Shown here: in pieces, positions 43,104-51,838 of the stretch
Layout: each line of letters starts with the position of its first letter
Position numbering within the stretch: position 1 is the first letter of the stretch
NCBI GenBank assembly: GCA_046728175.1
Contig: JBKPEA010000006.1
Span: forward strand, 33,712 to 97,711
From: JAFAHS01 sp046728175
Lineage (GTDB): Bacteria; Desulfobacterota; Binatia; Binatales; Binataceae
Reading direction: 5' to 3'
DNA length: 64,000 bases
Program-made: the position numbers and the translations under genes
Notes under the pieces: generated by a model
What the model was told of the DNA's origin: nothing
The model's input: only the letters and a program-made list of their open reading frames with translations
The model's database searches: none

Positions 43104-45131
43104 TCACTGGAAATCCAGCTTTACGCCTGCCACGAAGTTTAATGGCGGTGCGCGAAAGCCGAATGCCTCCGAGTAGGTTCGGTCGAACAAGTTTGAGATG
43201 CGCGTGAACACTTGTTCGTCCTGCAGGTAATTCCATCGCTGCCCCAAGGCATACGATGCGACCAGATCGAACCGATAGTAGGCATCATGGTTCTGAATCG
43301 TCCCGACCGGTGTGATGTCGTCGCGATCGCCTACGAATGTCATCGCGAAACTGCCGACCACCTGGTCATGCGCGTGCAACACGTTATTGCCGACGTATTG
43401 CAGCAGCGACTGTGCGGACCATTTAGGAACCCGCGTCGGGGTGGCTCCGGACGCGGAGACGTGGGTCTCATCGAGGTAGGTAACGCTACCGCTTAAGTTC
43501 AGGCCCTTATAGAGAGTGATGCTGGGGACAATTTCGACGCCCTGGGTATCGACCCGGCCCGCATTCCCGGCCATCGAGCCGAACGGACAACCCGGACCGA
43601 CCGTGCACGGCACGGTGACGATCAGATCGTGCACTCGCCGCGAGAAATAGGTCGCGGTTAAGGTTGCGAGTTCGCCAAAATTGGTCGTGAACCCGCCGTC
43701 GTATTCGCTGGAAATTTCCGGTTTCAGGTTGGGATTGCCGAAGCCCGGAAAGTAAAGTTCGTCGAACGACGGTGCGCGGAAGCCCTCCGAGTAGCTGCCG
43801 CGCAGCCTGGTGGAAAGCTGCTCGATCGGCACCAGGACCGACCAGGACGGACTCAATTCTGTGCCAAACTGGCTGTTGCCGTCGACGCGGAAGCCTCCGG
43901 TCGCTAGCAGGTGGCCGTTAAGAAACGTCGCCTGTTGTTCGAGGTATCCCGCATATTGCTGCTGGGTCGCGGAGAAGTTGCTCACCGACGGGGTCCCGGC
44001 GAACACCGACGTGCTGTCAGAACGCGCCCACAAGCTCCGCAGATCGAAACCCGACACGGTGCGAAAATTCTGGTTCCAGGTGTAAACCGCCTCGACCTGC
44101 GCACCACGGCTCTCTTCCGGAATGTTGTCGACCTCGCTGGCGTCGAAGCCCGCAAACGGCGTCTCGTTGAGCCGAATCTGGTTTCGCACGAAGTACCCGT
44201 TGGTGCGCACCACCAGCCGGTCACCGAACTTATGCTCGACCTCGCCCTTGTAGAGCATGAATTCGCCGCGCTGATGGGCGGTCGGATTGTTGGGGACTCC
44301 GAACGGAATGGTGAAGTTGGTCAGGCTGACGTTGGACTTGATGTAGCGGGCGAAGCCGCGCACGGTCGTGTCATCACTGGCATGATAGTCGAGGCGTCCC
44401 TGCAGCGAGAGGTTATCGGAGTTGTCGTTGACCAGATGAAAACCCTCGCTCGAGAAATAGTCGACCGAGCCCGAGAACCCGAGCTTTCCCTGCGCTCCGC
44501 CTAGCGTGGCAATTTGACGCTGGGTCGCGCCGTTGCCGCCCTCCGAAAGAAGCGTCGCGGCGGGTGGGCCTTCGCCTTCCTGGGACAGGATGTTCACGAC
44601 GCCGCCAATCGCCTGCGATCCATAAAGGGAGCCGCCGGCGCCGCGCAGGACCTCGATGCGGTTGAGATTCTGGGTGGTGAGATTCGCAATGTCGTATGCA
44701 CCCGTAGTCGCGAGGTTGACTTCGACCCCGTCGATCAAGATGAGCGACTGCGAAGGCGACGCGCCGCGAATCGATACGTCGCTTTCGGTTCCCGGAGAGC
44801 CACTCTGAGTCACGGTGACCCCCGGAACCTGCTGCAACGCGGTCCCGACGCTGTGGATCTTCTGCGACTCCATTTGCTGGTCGGGCACCACCGTGACCGT
44901 GGTGCCAATCTGATCGATTGGCTGCGCCACCCGAGTTGCGGTCACGACTATGGTCTTAAGCCTGGTCTCCTGGGCAGGAGTCGGCTGCACAGCGCCCTGA
45001 GCGGACTGGGATGATGCGGGGGTTGGGGACGTCGATGGTGTGGAGAATGGCGCCGGGTCCGCGTAGCCCGGTGTACGAAACGCTCCGAGGCATAAGACGA
45101 ACCAAATGACAACGAAGGTCAGCCGATTCAT
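43104..45131 (-). CDS. btuB: TonB-dependent cobalamin receptor
   Basis: Outer-membrane 22-strand barrel importing corrinoids. The start at ATG 45131 is supported by GGAGGAG a few bases upstream; an earlier GTG lies inside that ribosome binding site. A signal peptide (LTFVVIWFVLCLGAF...YADP) is followed by a TonB-box-like TIVVTATR and a plug domain (QVPGVTVTQSG, SDVSIRGASPSQSLILIDG, GAGGSLYGSQAIGGVVNI). The barrel ends in VAGVKLDFQ with a terminal aromatic-type signature. A cobalamin riboswitch lies in the leader, which makes vitamin B12 the likely ligand and explains its control. 675 residues. Confidence 0.9.
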   Translation of the reverse strand: MNRLTFVVIWFVLCLGAFRTPGYADPAPFSTPSTSPTPASSQSAQGAVQPTPAQETRLKTIVVTATRVAQPIDQIGTTVTVVPDQQMESQKIHSVGTALQQVPGVTVTQSGSPGTESDVSIRGASPSQSLILIDGVEVNLATTGAYDIANLTTQNLNRIEVLRGAGGSLYGSQAIGGVVNILSQEGEGPPAATLLSEGGNGATQRQIATLGGAQGKLGFSGSVDYFSSEGFHLVNDNSDNLSLQGRLDYHASDDTTVRGFARYIKSNVSLTNFTIPFGVPNNPTAHQRGEFMLYKGEVEHKFGDRLVVRTNGYFVRNQIRLNETPFAGFDASEVDNIPEESRGAQVEAVYTWNQNFRTVSGFDLRSLWARSDSTSVFAGTPSVSNFSATQQQYAGYLEQQATFLNGHLLATGGFRVDGNSQFGTELSPSWSVLVPIEQLSTRLRGSYSEGFRAPSFDELYFPGFGNPNLKPEISSEYDGGFTTNFGELATLTATYFSRRVHDLIVTVPCTVGPGCPFGSMAGNAGRVDTQGVEIVPSITLYKGLNLSGSVTYLDETHVSASGATPTRVPKWSAQSLLQYVGNNVLHAHDQVVGSFAMTFVGDRDDITPVGTIQNHDAYYRFDLVASYALGQRWNYLQDEQVFTRISNLFDRTYSEAFGFRAPPLNFVAGVKLDFQ

Positions 45132-45174
45132 GAACTCCTCCGCGTTCACCGGCCGTCCGCGGAGGAAAAGACTT

Positions 45175-45207
45175 AAAAGCCCTCACCCTCACAAAAGGGG
45201 TTGGGCT
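45175..45207 (-). terminator. Attenuator hairpin of the B12 riboswitch
   Basis: On the minus strand GAGCCC-AA-CCCC pairs with the downstream GAGGGTGAGGGC and is followed by TTTTAAG. It lies between the riboswitch aptamer and the btuB start, so it can serve as an expression platform that ends transcription when cobalamin is bound. Confidence 0.6.
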
Positions 45208-45239
45208 CCAGGCAGGTCGTCACCTGATGCCGACCCTCC

Positions 45240-45415
45240 CCGCGGAAGGCTGACGTCCAAATGACCCGGCCGGTCTCCTGGCTTGGGGATCGTCCTTGGG
45301 CCCGCCTTCCTGCCGCAGCAGTGGCATCGTGGGCCTTCGTCCCCCCGTACAGTTGCGGGGCAGCGCCGGATTCTAACCGGCTTCCCGTACACCGGGCGCG
45401 CAAATAATTACGCCG
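45240..45415 (-). promoter_or_regulatory. Cobalamin (B12) riboswitch
   Basis: On the minus strand the leader of btuB contains GGGAAGCCGGTTAGAATC, then GCTGCCCCGCAACTGT, and about 80 nt later the B12 box AGCCAGGAGACCGGCC (45270-45285 region). These conserved blocks appear in the order and spacing of the AdoCbl riboswitch. The aptamer fills most of the 350-bp gap between btuB and cobU and should reduce btuB expression when cobalamin is plentiful. Confidence 0.92.
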
Positions 45416-45478
45416 CGCTCGCCGGGTAGTCAACCGCTCATGCGTCGAAGGCGCAGTGGCAGGAGAGTAGGCTTGGGC

Positions 45479-46003
45479 GTGGTGCAAAGGATCACGTTAA
45501 TCACGGGCGGCGCGCGGAGCGGGAAAAGCGCTTACGCTCTTAGACTCGCAGCGGAGCGACCCGGAGTGAGACGAGTATACGTCGCGACGGGCGGGGCTTC
45601 GGATGAGGAGATGGCTGCGCGCATCGCGCGACACAAGGCTGAGCGTCCTTCCGATTTCGTGACGGTCGAGGAGCCGGTGAATGTCGCGAGCGCGCTCGAC
45701 GCGCTCAAGGGCAGGGCGGACATCGTCATCATTGATTCGCTGACGCTGTGGGTCGCGAACCTGATGCGAATCTACTCGGGTGAAGACGCGTTCCGTCATG
45801 AGGCGCGTACGCTCGTGCACGTCATGGAGCAGGCGCAGTTCGACAGCATCGTCGTGACCGACGAGGTCGGCAGCGGCATCGTGCCTGACAACGCAGTGGC
45901 CAGGCGCTTTCGCCACATGCTCGGCCTGGCCAACCAACGCATCGCCCGCTCTGCCGGCGAAGTCCTCCTGATGGTCGCGGGCCTTCCACTCAAGGTGAAG
46001 TAA
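45479..46003 (+). CDS. cobU: Adenosylcobinamide kinase / adenosylcobinamide-phosphate guanylyltransferase
   Basis: Cytoplasmic enzyme for nucleotide-loop assembly and cobinamide salvage. It phosphorylates adenosylcobinamide and then transfers GMP to it. From GTG 45479, preceded by AGGAGAG, it has 174 residues, the usual CobU length. ITLITGGARSGKSAYA carries the P-loop at about 10-17. VYVATGGASDEEMAARI with the catalytic His region RHKAERP, IIDSLTLWVANLM and VTDEVGSGIVPDNAVARRFR are the family blocks. It is divergent from btuB; no other cob gene is within the window, so a salvage role is likely. Confidence 0.9.
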   Translation: MVQRITLITGGARSGKSAYALRLAAERPGVRRVYVATGGASDEEMAARIARHKAERPSDFVTVEEPVNVASALDALKGRADIVIIDSLTLWVANLMRIYSGEDAFRHEARTLVHVMEQAQFDSIVVTDEVGSGIVPDNAVARRFRHMLGLANQRIARSAGEVLLMVAGLPLKVK

Positions 46004-46135
46004 CCGCAAAACCCCCTTCTGAGCCTCTCCCCGCCGGGTTGGACCTTGCTCCGCACGAGCAACGCTCGCGCGATTCAAAAATTCCTTTTCCGGCAGCGGC
46101 TCCTGGCATCTATCGTCGGAGAACCACTGAAAAAG

Positions 46136-46159
46136 AAGCGCGGGAGCTCTCCCGCGCTT
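46136..46159 (-). terminator. Intrinsic terminator of the second D-aminoacylase gene
   Basis: A 10-bp perfect stem, AAGCGCGGGA with TCCCGCGCTT, around GCTC. On the minus strand it follows the stop of the gene at 46227 and continues into TTCTTTTTC, a T tract. It also lies downstream of cobU and could stop transcription from both sides. Confidence 0.8.
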
Positions 46160-46226
46160 CCTTGCTGATGAATCCTCTCCTGGCCGCCAGAAGATGCGCA
46201 GCCTCCTCCCCCGGTCAGGGAGGCTT

Positions 46227-47942
46227 CTACGCAGCCGGCTGCGGTCCGCGAATCAGCCGCCCCGGCATCGCACCGGTCGGCTTTCCGTCTTCATATGTCA
46301 CTTCGCCGCTCACCACCGTGTGCTTGTACCCATCAACCCGCTGCACCAGCCTGCGTCCACCCGCCGGCAGATCGAAAACCATCTCGGGCGCATGCAGTCG
46401 CAGACCGTTCAGATCGATCGCATTGATGTCGGCCTTCAATCCCGGCTTCAGCGTGCCGCGATCGTCGAGTCCGTACAGCTTCGCGGTGTCCGCGGTCTGG
46501 CGCTTTATCACGAACTCGACCGGCAACCTCTCCCCGCGGCTGCGATCTCGCACCCAGTGCGTGAGCAGGTAAGTCGGCATGCTCGCATCGCAAATGAGCC
46601 CGCAATGCGCACCGCCATCGCTCAACCCCAACGTCGTGGTCGCATCGGTCATCATCTCCCGCACTGCGTCGAGGTTGTACGATGCGTAGTTGGAGAACGG
46701 CACATACAGCATCTCGCGGCCGTTGCGCTCGAGCAGCAGGTCGTAGGTCAACTCGGCAGCGCTCTTTCCCGCCCGCTGTGCGCGCGCTGCGATGCTGGTC
46801 TCGGGTGCGGGCTCGTAGTCGGGCGGATCGCCGAGCCGGAAATACTTCGCAAAGTTGGTCACCAGGTAACGCGTCACGCGGTCCTTGGTACCGGGCTCTT
46901 CTGCCAGAATGCGCGCTCGCACTTCCGGCTTGCGCATCTCGGCGACGCGCTCGTCGATCGGCAGATGCGCCAGTTCGCGATGGTAGGTCGGGTGCGTGAT
47001 GAACGGATGCAGCGAGCTTTGCAGGCCCATCAGCATTCCGGTTGGCCGCGGCGAAATCTGCGGCGCAAGATGCGCGCCTTCGGCGTTGTAGCGCTTCACG
47101 CGATCGAGCATCCGGCGCCATGCGTCCGGATTCTGATCACCCTGGCCCATCGCGAAGGTGATCGGCAGCCCGGTCTCGCGCGTCAGTTTGATCATCCATT
47201 CCATGGTGGCATCGGGTCCCGCCATGTCCGATGCCATCTCGAATACGCCGTGTCCCGCGGCGCGCAGCGCGCGTCCGATTCCGAGTAACTCCGCTTCGCT
47301 TGCAAAGGTGCCGGGAACGACTTCCTTGTTCTTCGCGCGGTGGAGCATGGTGCGCGATGTTGAGAATCCCAGCGCGCCGGCCGTGATTGCCTCGCGCACG
47401 AGAGCCGCCATCTTCGTGATGTCTTCTTCAGTCGCCTCCTCGTTATGTGCACCACGTTCGCCCATCACGTACGCGCGCACAGCACCGTGCGGCACCTGCG
47501 CACCCACGTCGATCACGCGCTGCATCTTCTCAATCGCATCAAGGTATTGCGGAAAGCTCTCCCACGACCACTTGATACCCTCGGCCAGCGCGGTGCCGGG
47601 AATGTCCTCGACCCCCTCCATCAGGCCAATGAGAAATTCCTGTTTGCCGGGCTCAACCGGAGCGAAGCCGACTCCGCAATTGCCCATCACCAGGGTCGTG
47701 ACGCCGTGCCATGACGATGGCGACAGGTACGGGTCCCACGTGACCTGGCCGTCGTAGTGCGTGTGAATGTCGACAAAGCCGGGCGTGACCAGGAGGCCCG
47801 ACGTGTCGATTTCACGACGTCCTGCGCCGGCCTTGCCGCCAATGCTGGCGATTAGACCGCCGTCGATCGCGATATCACCAGCAAATGCTGGCGCTCCGGT
47901 GCCATCGACTATCTTGCCGTTACGAATTACGAGGTCATGCAT
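46227..47942 (-). CDS. N-acyl-D-amino-acid deacylase family amidohydrolase
   Basis: A 571-residue metal hydrolase of the D-aminoacylase branch, paralogous to the gene at 28242. The ATG at 47942 has AAGGAG 8 bp upstream; an upstream in-frame start would add 9 residues. MHDLVIRNGKIVDGTGAPAF begins the beta domain, PGFVDIHTHYDGQVTWDP holds the HxH pair, LVMGNCGVGFAPV the Cys region and LGLSDGGAHCGLI the late Asp. The end TYEDGKPTGAMPGRLIRG is characteristic. It acts on N-acyl amides; the true substrate is unknown. It is monocistronic, ending at a strong terminator. Confidence 0.86.
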   Translation of the reverse strand: MHDLVIRNGKIVDGTGAPAFAGDIAIDGGLIASIGGKAGAGRREIDTSGLLVTPGFVDIHTHYDGQVTWDPYLSPSSWHGVTTLVMGNCGVGFAPVEPGKQEFLIGLMEGVEDIPGTALAEGIKWSWESFPQYLDAIEKMQRVIDVGAQVPHGAVRAYVMGERGAHNEEATEEDITKMAALVREAITAGALGFSTSRTMLHRAKNKEVVPGTFASEAELLGIGRALRAAGHGVFEMASDMAGPDATMEWMIKLTRETGLPITFAMGQGDQNPDAWRRMLDRVKRYNAEGAHLAPQISPRPTGMLMGLQSSLHPFITHPTYHRELAHLPIDERVAEMRKPEVRARILAEEPGTKDRVTRYLVTNFAKYFRLGDPPDYEPAPETSIAARAQRAGKSAAELTYDLLLERNGREMLYVPFSNYASYNLDAVREMMTDATTTLGLSDGGAHCGLICDASMPTYLLTHWVRDRSRGERLPVEFVIKRQTADTAKLYGLDDRGTLKPGLKADINAIDLNGLRLHAPEMVFDLPAGGRRLVQRVDGYKHTVVSGEVTYEDGKPTGAMPGRLIRGPQPAA

Positions 47943-48229
47943 GAGAAGGCTCCTTGCTGTCGCAGCCATCGAGGTCGGCGCGCCGTACCGATCGTTCAGG
48001 CGGAGTATTGCCCATCGAGTGAGGTCAACTCAAGCCGCAGCTGAATCCTCCGAGTGGCGCCGGCCTCGCGCCACCGCACCTTACCGCCAGCCTAAGCGGG
48101 GTCCATCAAGTGAAGAGTCACCGCCAAGATGTCGAGAGTCCGCTGGGGATCAAGATCGCCCGCAGGCGTTCGTGGGGCCGCTGAGAGGCTTCTTCACTGC
48201 AGAGTCTCCGCTCAGAGCGGAGTAAACGC

Positions 48230-49204
48230 TTAGCGCCCAAGAGTTTCCAAAGTGGCTCGCTTGGCGGCCTCGTACTCCTGAGCCGTCTGCTCGATCAACT
48301 CCGCTGCACTCATCACGCCGGTCACGCCCGAAATCGAATGCCCCGCGCTCCACACGTCTTTCCATCTCCGCGGGCCGCTGGCGCCAGACGCATGCATCTG
48401 GTCGGCCGCTTCGATCGCCACCCGCTCCGGGAGGTTCGCCGGGTCCAATCCCGCCGCGACAATCGAGGGTCGCAGCATGTTGGTGTCCAGTCCGGTGAAT
48501 GCGCGCGTGAGCATCACATCGTCCATGCTCGATTCCACCAGCATCTGCTTGTATTCGGGCTCCGCCATGCTCTCGTGGGTCGCGATAAACTTGGTGCCCA
48601 TATAGGCGAGGTCGCAACCGAGCACTTCCGCCGTCCACAGCACCCGTCCGTCCGATATTCCGCCCGCCATCACGATCGGGCCGTCGAACACCTCACGCAC
48701 CGCGCGCGTGAACGCGAATGCGTTCATCCATCCGGTCTGCCCGCCCGCGCCGGCGGTGAGCAGGACGAGCCCGTCAACTCCGGTTGCGATCGCTTTCTTG
48801 GCGTGGCGCAACGTCGCAACGTCGGCGAAGACCGTGCAGCCGATGTCGTGCAGGGGCCCGACTGCGACTTCCGGCGAGCCGACACTGGTGATGACCATCT
48901 CGACTTTGTGCCGCACCAGGCAGGCCAGTGCCACGCGCACCTGCGCGTGCCGGATGATCAGGTTGGGGCAGAAGGTAGCGACGATGCGCGACGGATCCGC
49001 ACCGCGCGCTGCTTCGAGCCGAGACTTGATTCGCACCAGCCACTCATCGAGCTGCTCCAGGGTGCGGCAGTTGGCGACCGGAAATGCTCCGATCACGCCG
49101 TTGATGCACGCCGCGACCACCAAGTCCGGGCCCGACACGCGCAGCATCGGAGCGGCTATAAGCGGCAGCCGCAGCCGTTTCGCAATCCCAGGCGGAAGTG
49201 ACAC
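48230..49204 (-). CDS. Nitronate monooxygenase-like FMN protein
   Basis: FMN-binding TIM-barrel protein of the nitronate monooxygenase/2-nitropropane dioxygenase family, 324 residues. LPLIAAPMLRVSGPDLVVAA near 13-32 begins the barrel, ITSVGSPEVAVGPLHDIG follows, and GAGGQTGWMNAFAF and PIVMAGGISDGRVLW near 170-215 are the phosphate-binding blocks. The usual AGGH motif reads AGAGGQ, so the catalytic His of true nitronate monooxygenases is absent. The protein may be an enoyl reductase- or dehydrogenase-like member. It is the last gene of a four-gene minus-strand operon, 10 bp after the reductase. The 288-bp gap upstream (47942-48230) has only a small hairpin, CTCCGCT-CAG-AGCGGAG. Confidence 0.82.
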   Translation of the reverse strand: MSLPPGIAKRLRLPLIAAPMLRVSGPDLVVAACINGVIGAFPVANCRTLEQLDEWLVRIKSRLEAARGADPSRIVATFCPNLIIRHAQVRVALACLVRHKVEMVITSVGSPEVAVGPLHDIGCTVFADVATLRHAKKAIATGVDGLVLLTAGAGGQTGWMNAFAFTRAVREVFDGPIVMAGGISDGRVLWTAEVLGCDLAYMGTKFIATHESMAEPEYKQMLVESSMDDVMLTRAFTGLDTNMLRPSIVAAGLDPANLPERVAIEAADQMHASGASGPRRWKDVWSAGHSISGVTGVMSAAELIEQTAQEYEAAKRATLETLGR

Positions 49205-49214
49205 GCGCCGTCCG

Positions 49215-50216
49215 TCAGGCGAGCTTCACGAGCTGCTTGCCGACGTTCGCTCCCTTCAGCATCCCGATAAACGCGCCCGGTGCATTCTCGATGCCGTTCG
49301 CGATGGTCTCGCGATATTTGATCTTTCCTTCCGCCACCCATTTCCCGAGTTCGCCCAGCGCCGCCGGCGCGCGGTCCGCATGGTCCGACACGATAAAGCC
49401 CTGCAGCTTCACGCGATTGATGAGCAACGGCACCAGGTTGTTGAGCCCGTGCAGCTGGGTAGCGTTGTATTGCGAGATGAGTCCGCACAGCGGGATGCGC
49501 GCGAACGGATTCAGGCGCAGCGCGACCGCTTCCAGGATGTCGCCGCCCACGTTTTCAAAGTAGATGTCGACTCCCTTCGGGGTGGCCTCCGCGAGGTCCC
49601 TCATCAGGTTGCCGGCCTTATAGTCGATGCACGCGTCGAAGCCGAGGTCCTGGACGACGTGCGCGCACTTGTCCTTGCCGCCTGCGATTCCAACCGCGCG
49701 GCATCCTTTGATCTTCGCGATCTGTCCGACCACGCTTCCCACCGCTCCGGCCGCTGCCGAGACCACCACCGTCTCACCCGGCTTGGGCGCGCCGATATCG
49801 ATCAGCCCAAACCACGCCGTGAGGCCCGGCATGCCGAGCGTTCCGAGATACGCGGAGAGCGGCGCGGCGTTGCCATCGACCTTTTGCAGCTCGCGCCCGT
49901 CGGACAGGCCGTACTGCTGCCATCCGTAGTAGCCGAGCACGTGATCGCCTTTTTTCAGCGCGGGATTGTTCGACACGACGACTTCGCCGACCGTCGCGCC
50001 GACCATCACGTCGCCAATCTGCACCGACGCCGCATACGACTTCACGTCGTTCATGCGCCCGCGCATGTATGGGTCGAGCGAGAGCCACAGGTTGCGCACC
50101 AGCACCTGCCCGGCGCCCGGCTTGGGAACCTCGCGGTCGACGATTTTGAAATCGCTCTCCTTAACCCATCCCGATGGGCGGTTGGCGAGCGTCACCTGGA
50201 TATTTTTGTCAGCCAT
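49215..50216 (-). CDS. NADP-dependent medium-chain reductase (alkenal/one reductase type)
   Basis: Zinc-free medium-chain reductase of 333 residues, close to the curcumin/2-alkenal reductase branch that saturates alpha,beta-unsaturated carbonyls. The ATG at 50216 starts MADKNIQVTLANRPSGW. LWLSLDPYMRGRMND is a branch signature near 45-60. The Rossmann motif is VVSAAAGAVGSVVGQIAKIKG near 147-167, and GVDIYFENVGGDILEAV follows. It sits 13 bp after the thiolase-like gene and 10 bp before the nitronate monooxygenase-like gene, so it probably reduces or oxidises an intermediate of the same pathway. Confidence 0.85.
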   Translation of the reverse strand: MADKNIQVTLANRPSGWVKESDFKIVDREVPKPGAGQVLVRNLWLSLDPYMRGRMNDVKSYAASVQIGDVMVGATVGEVVVSNNPALKKGDHVLGYYGWQQYGLSDGRELQKVDGNAAPLSAYLGTLGMPGLTAWFGLIDIGAPKPGETVVVSAAAGAVGSVVGQIAKIKGCRAVGIAGGKDKCAHVVQDLGFDACIDYKAGNLMRDLAEATPKGVDIYFENVGGDILEAVALRLNPFARIPLCGLISQYNATQLHGLNNLVPLLINRVKLQGFIVSDHADRAPAALGELGKWVAEGKIKYRETIANGIENAPGAFIGMLKGANVGKQLVKLA

Positions 50217-50229
50217 CGCAATTTGCTCC

Positions 50230-51378
50230 TCAGTCTCTCCGCAAGATATGTACGACGCACACCGCGCCGACGCCAACCATGTGCGCGAGCCCGATGCGCG
50301 CGTTCGGCTGCTGCCGCTCGCCCGCCTCGCCGCGGAGTTGCCGGGTGATTTCCGCGATCTGCCCCACTCCCGTCGGACCAATCGGATGACCCATCGCAAG
50401 CAGACCACCCGATGCGCTCACGGCACATTGCCCGCCAATATCCGCTGCGCCGCTTTCGATATTCCGCGCGCCTTCGCCGGGCGCGCACAGTCCCATCGCT
50501 TCCAGGTACAGCAGCTCCTCGATCGTGAAGGCGTCGTGCAACTCGAGCACGTCCAGGTCGCGCGCGGTGATTCCAGCCTCACGATACGCCTGCGCAACCG
50601 TCTCACCCGTCAGCTCGGCATCGAAATTCTTGGCCTCGCGGTAGACGCGTTCGGTGCGGGTGACCGATGCGACCGCGCGCACGGCGCGATTGCGATCGAT
50701 TGCCAGCCGCGCGATCGCATCTGCCGATGCAACAATCACTGCCGCCGCGCCTTCTCCCACCGGGCAACATTGCAGTCGCGTCAGCGCGCCGGAGATCGCG
50801 GGACCAGCCATCACTTCTTCCAGCGTCACCGCCTTCTGCCGCTGCGCATATGGATTCCGCGCGCCGTTGCGATTGTTCTTCACAGCGACCAGCGCGATCT
50901 GCTCGGCGGTCACGTGATTGCGATTCATATAGTCGTTCGCGAGCAACGCGAAGTGCGTGAAAGGCACCACGCGTGCGCCGACCAGGTCGCGGATGTTGGT
51001 CTTGCCCGGCGCCCCCGCGATCGGTCCCGGCTTGTCGACCCCCACCGCCAGTGCGACATCGGCGAGGCCGCTGGCGACCTCGAGGCACGCTTGCCGGAAC
51101 GCGGTCGATCCCGATGCCGACGCGTTCTCGACCTGCGCCATCGAGATTCCGGTCGCGCCGAGATGACGCAGCATCGGGCGCGATGCCGCCATGCCGATAA
51201 ACGCCGTGCCGGTATACGCGGATTGCACGTCGCTCCACTGGATCTTCGCGTCCGCGAGCGCCTCGCGCACCGCGGTCAGCCCGAGATCGACGTAGGTGGT
51301 TTCACTCAGGCGCTGATAGCGATGCAGCCCGATACCGACGACGTACACCGGTCGCAGATCGATTAGGGTTTTACTCAT
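50230..51378 (-). CDS. Thiolase-fold protein lacking the catalytic Cys (SCP2/Ltp type)
   Basis: Thiolase-superfamily protein of 382 residues from the lipid-transfer (SCP2-thiolase) branch. The block that normally reads NACASGS is ENASASGS, so Ser87 replaces the nucleophilic Cys. His281 in LELHDAFTIEE, His331 in LLAMGHPIGPTG and Cys374 near the C-terminus remain. Family members without the nucleophile, such as Ltp2 of steroid side-chain degradation, act as retro-aldolases together with a DUF35 protein. The gene lies 6 bp after a DUF35 gene. Retro-aldolase or other non-thiolytic chemistry is therefore inferred; ordinary thiolysis looks unlikely. Confidence 0.85.
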   Translation of the reverse strand: MSKTLIDLRPVYVVGIGLHRYQRLSETTYVDLGLTAVREALADAKIQWSDVQSAYTGTAFIGMAASRPMLRHLGATGISMAQVENASASGSTAFRQACLEVASGLADVALAVGVDKPGPIAGAPGKTNIRDLVGARVVPFTHFALLANDYMNRNHVTAEQIALVAVKNNRNGARNPYAQRQKAVTLEEVMAGPAISGALTRLQCCPVGEGAAAVIVASADAIARLAIDRNRAVRAVASVTRTERVYREAKNFDAELTGETVAQAYREAGITARDLDVLELHDAFTIEELLYLEAMGLCAPGEGARNIESGAADIGGQCAVSASGGLLAMGHPIGPTGVGQIAEITRQLRGEAGERQQPNARIGLAHMVGVGAVCVVHILRRD

Positions 51379-51384
51379 CGTCCG

Positions 51385-51798
51385 TTACCTTGCCGATTTC
51401 TCGAAACGCAGTTCCACGACCTGACGGCCCTTTTCATCGCATCCCTGCGATACCATTGTCGCGCGCATGCGATCTCCCGCCTTAAGGCCTTCGCCGGTGC
51501 GGTTGGTGAGAACCGAGCGAATCGCCGGGCCGTCATCGAGCAGGATGACGCCGACCGTGAACGGCGCCTCGATGCCTTGGCCCTGGTACAGATGCACGGT
51601 CGCGAACGAATGCAGCCTGCCACGGCCGGGCAGGGCGACTGCTTCGAGCTCCTCGCGCGGGGCGCCGCATGATTCGCATCCGTACTGCTGCGGCGGAAAA
51701 AACAGGTACCCGCACCTGCGGCATCGACCACCGTTGAGCGACGGTGGACTTCCCGATCCGGAGTAGAGCGCAGGTTGAGCAGGGACTGAGTCGGCCAT
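51385..51798 (-). CDS. DUF35 zinc-ribbon/OB-fold protein, thiolase partner
   Basis: A 137-residue protein with an N-terminal rubredoxin-like zinc ribbon (Cys26, Cys29, Cys41, Cys44 in GGRCRRCGYLFFPP and YGCESCGAP) and a C-terminal OB fold (GRLHSFATVHLYQG, PFTVGVILLDDGP). DUF35 proteins pair with thiolase-superfamily enzymes and, in ChsH2, complete the retro-aldolase Ltp2 and handle acyl-CoA. GGAGGT is 8 bp before ATG 51798. It is the first gene of the minus-strand operon and is divergent from the TetR gene. Confidence 0.88.
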   Translation of the reverse strand: MADSVPAQPALYSGSGSPPSLNGGRCRRCGYLFFPPQQYGCESCGAPREELEAVALPGRGRLHSFATVHLYQGQGIEAPFTVGVILLDDGPAIRSVLTNRTGEGLKAGDRMRATMVSQGCDEKGRQVVELRFEKSAR

Positions 51799-51838
51799 CG
51801 ACAAGCACCTCCGGGGAGCAGTGGAAGTCTACTCGACC

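Noticed and set aside
48708..51366. Long overlapping plus-strand frames (546 and 466 codons)
   Set aside because: They lie antisense to the NMO-like, reductase and thiolase genes, all of which have clear motifs; composition is typical of shadow frames.
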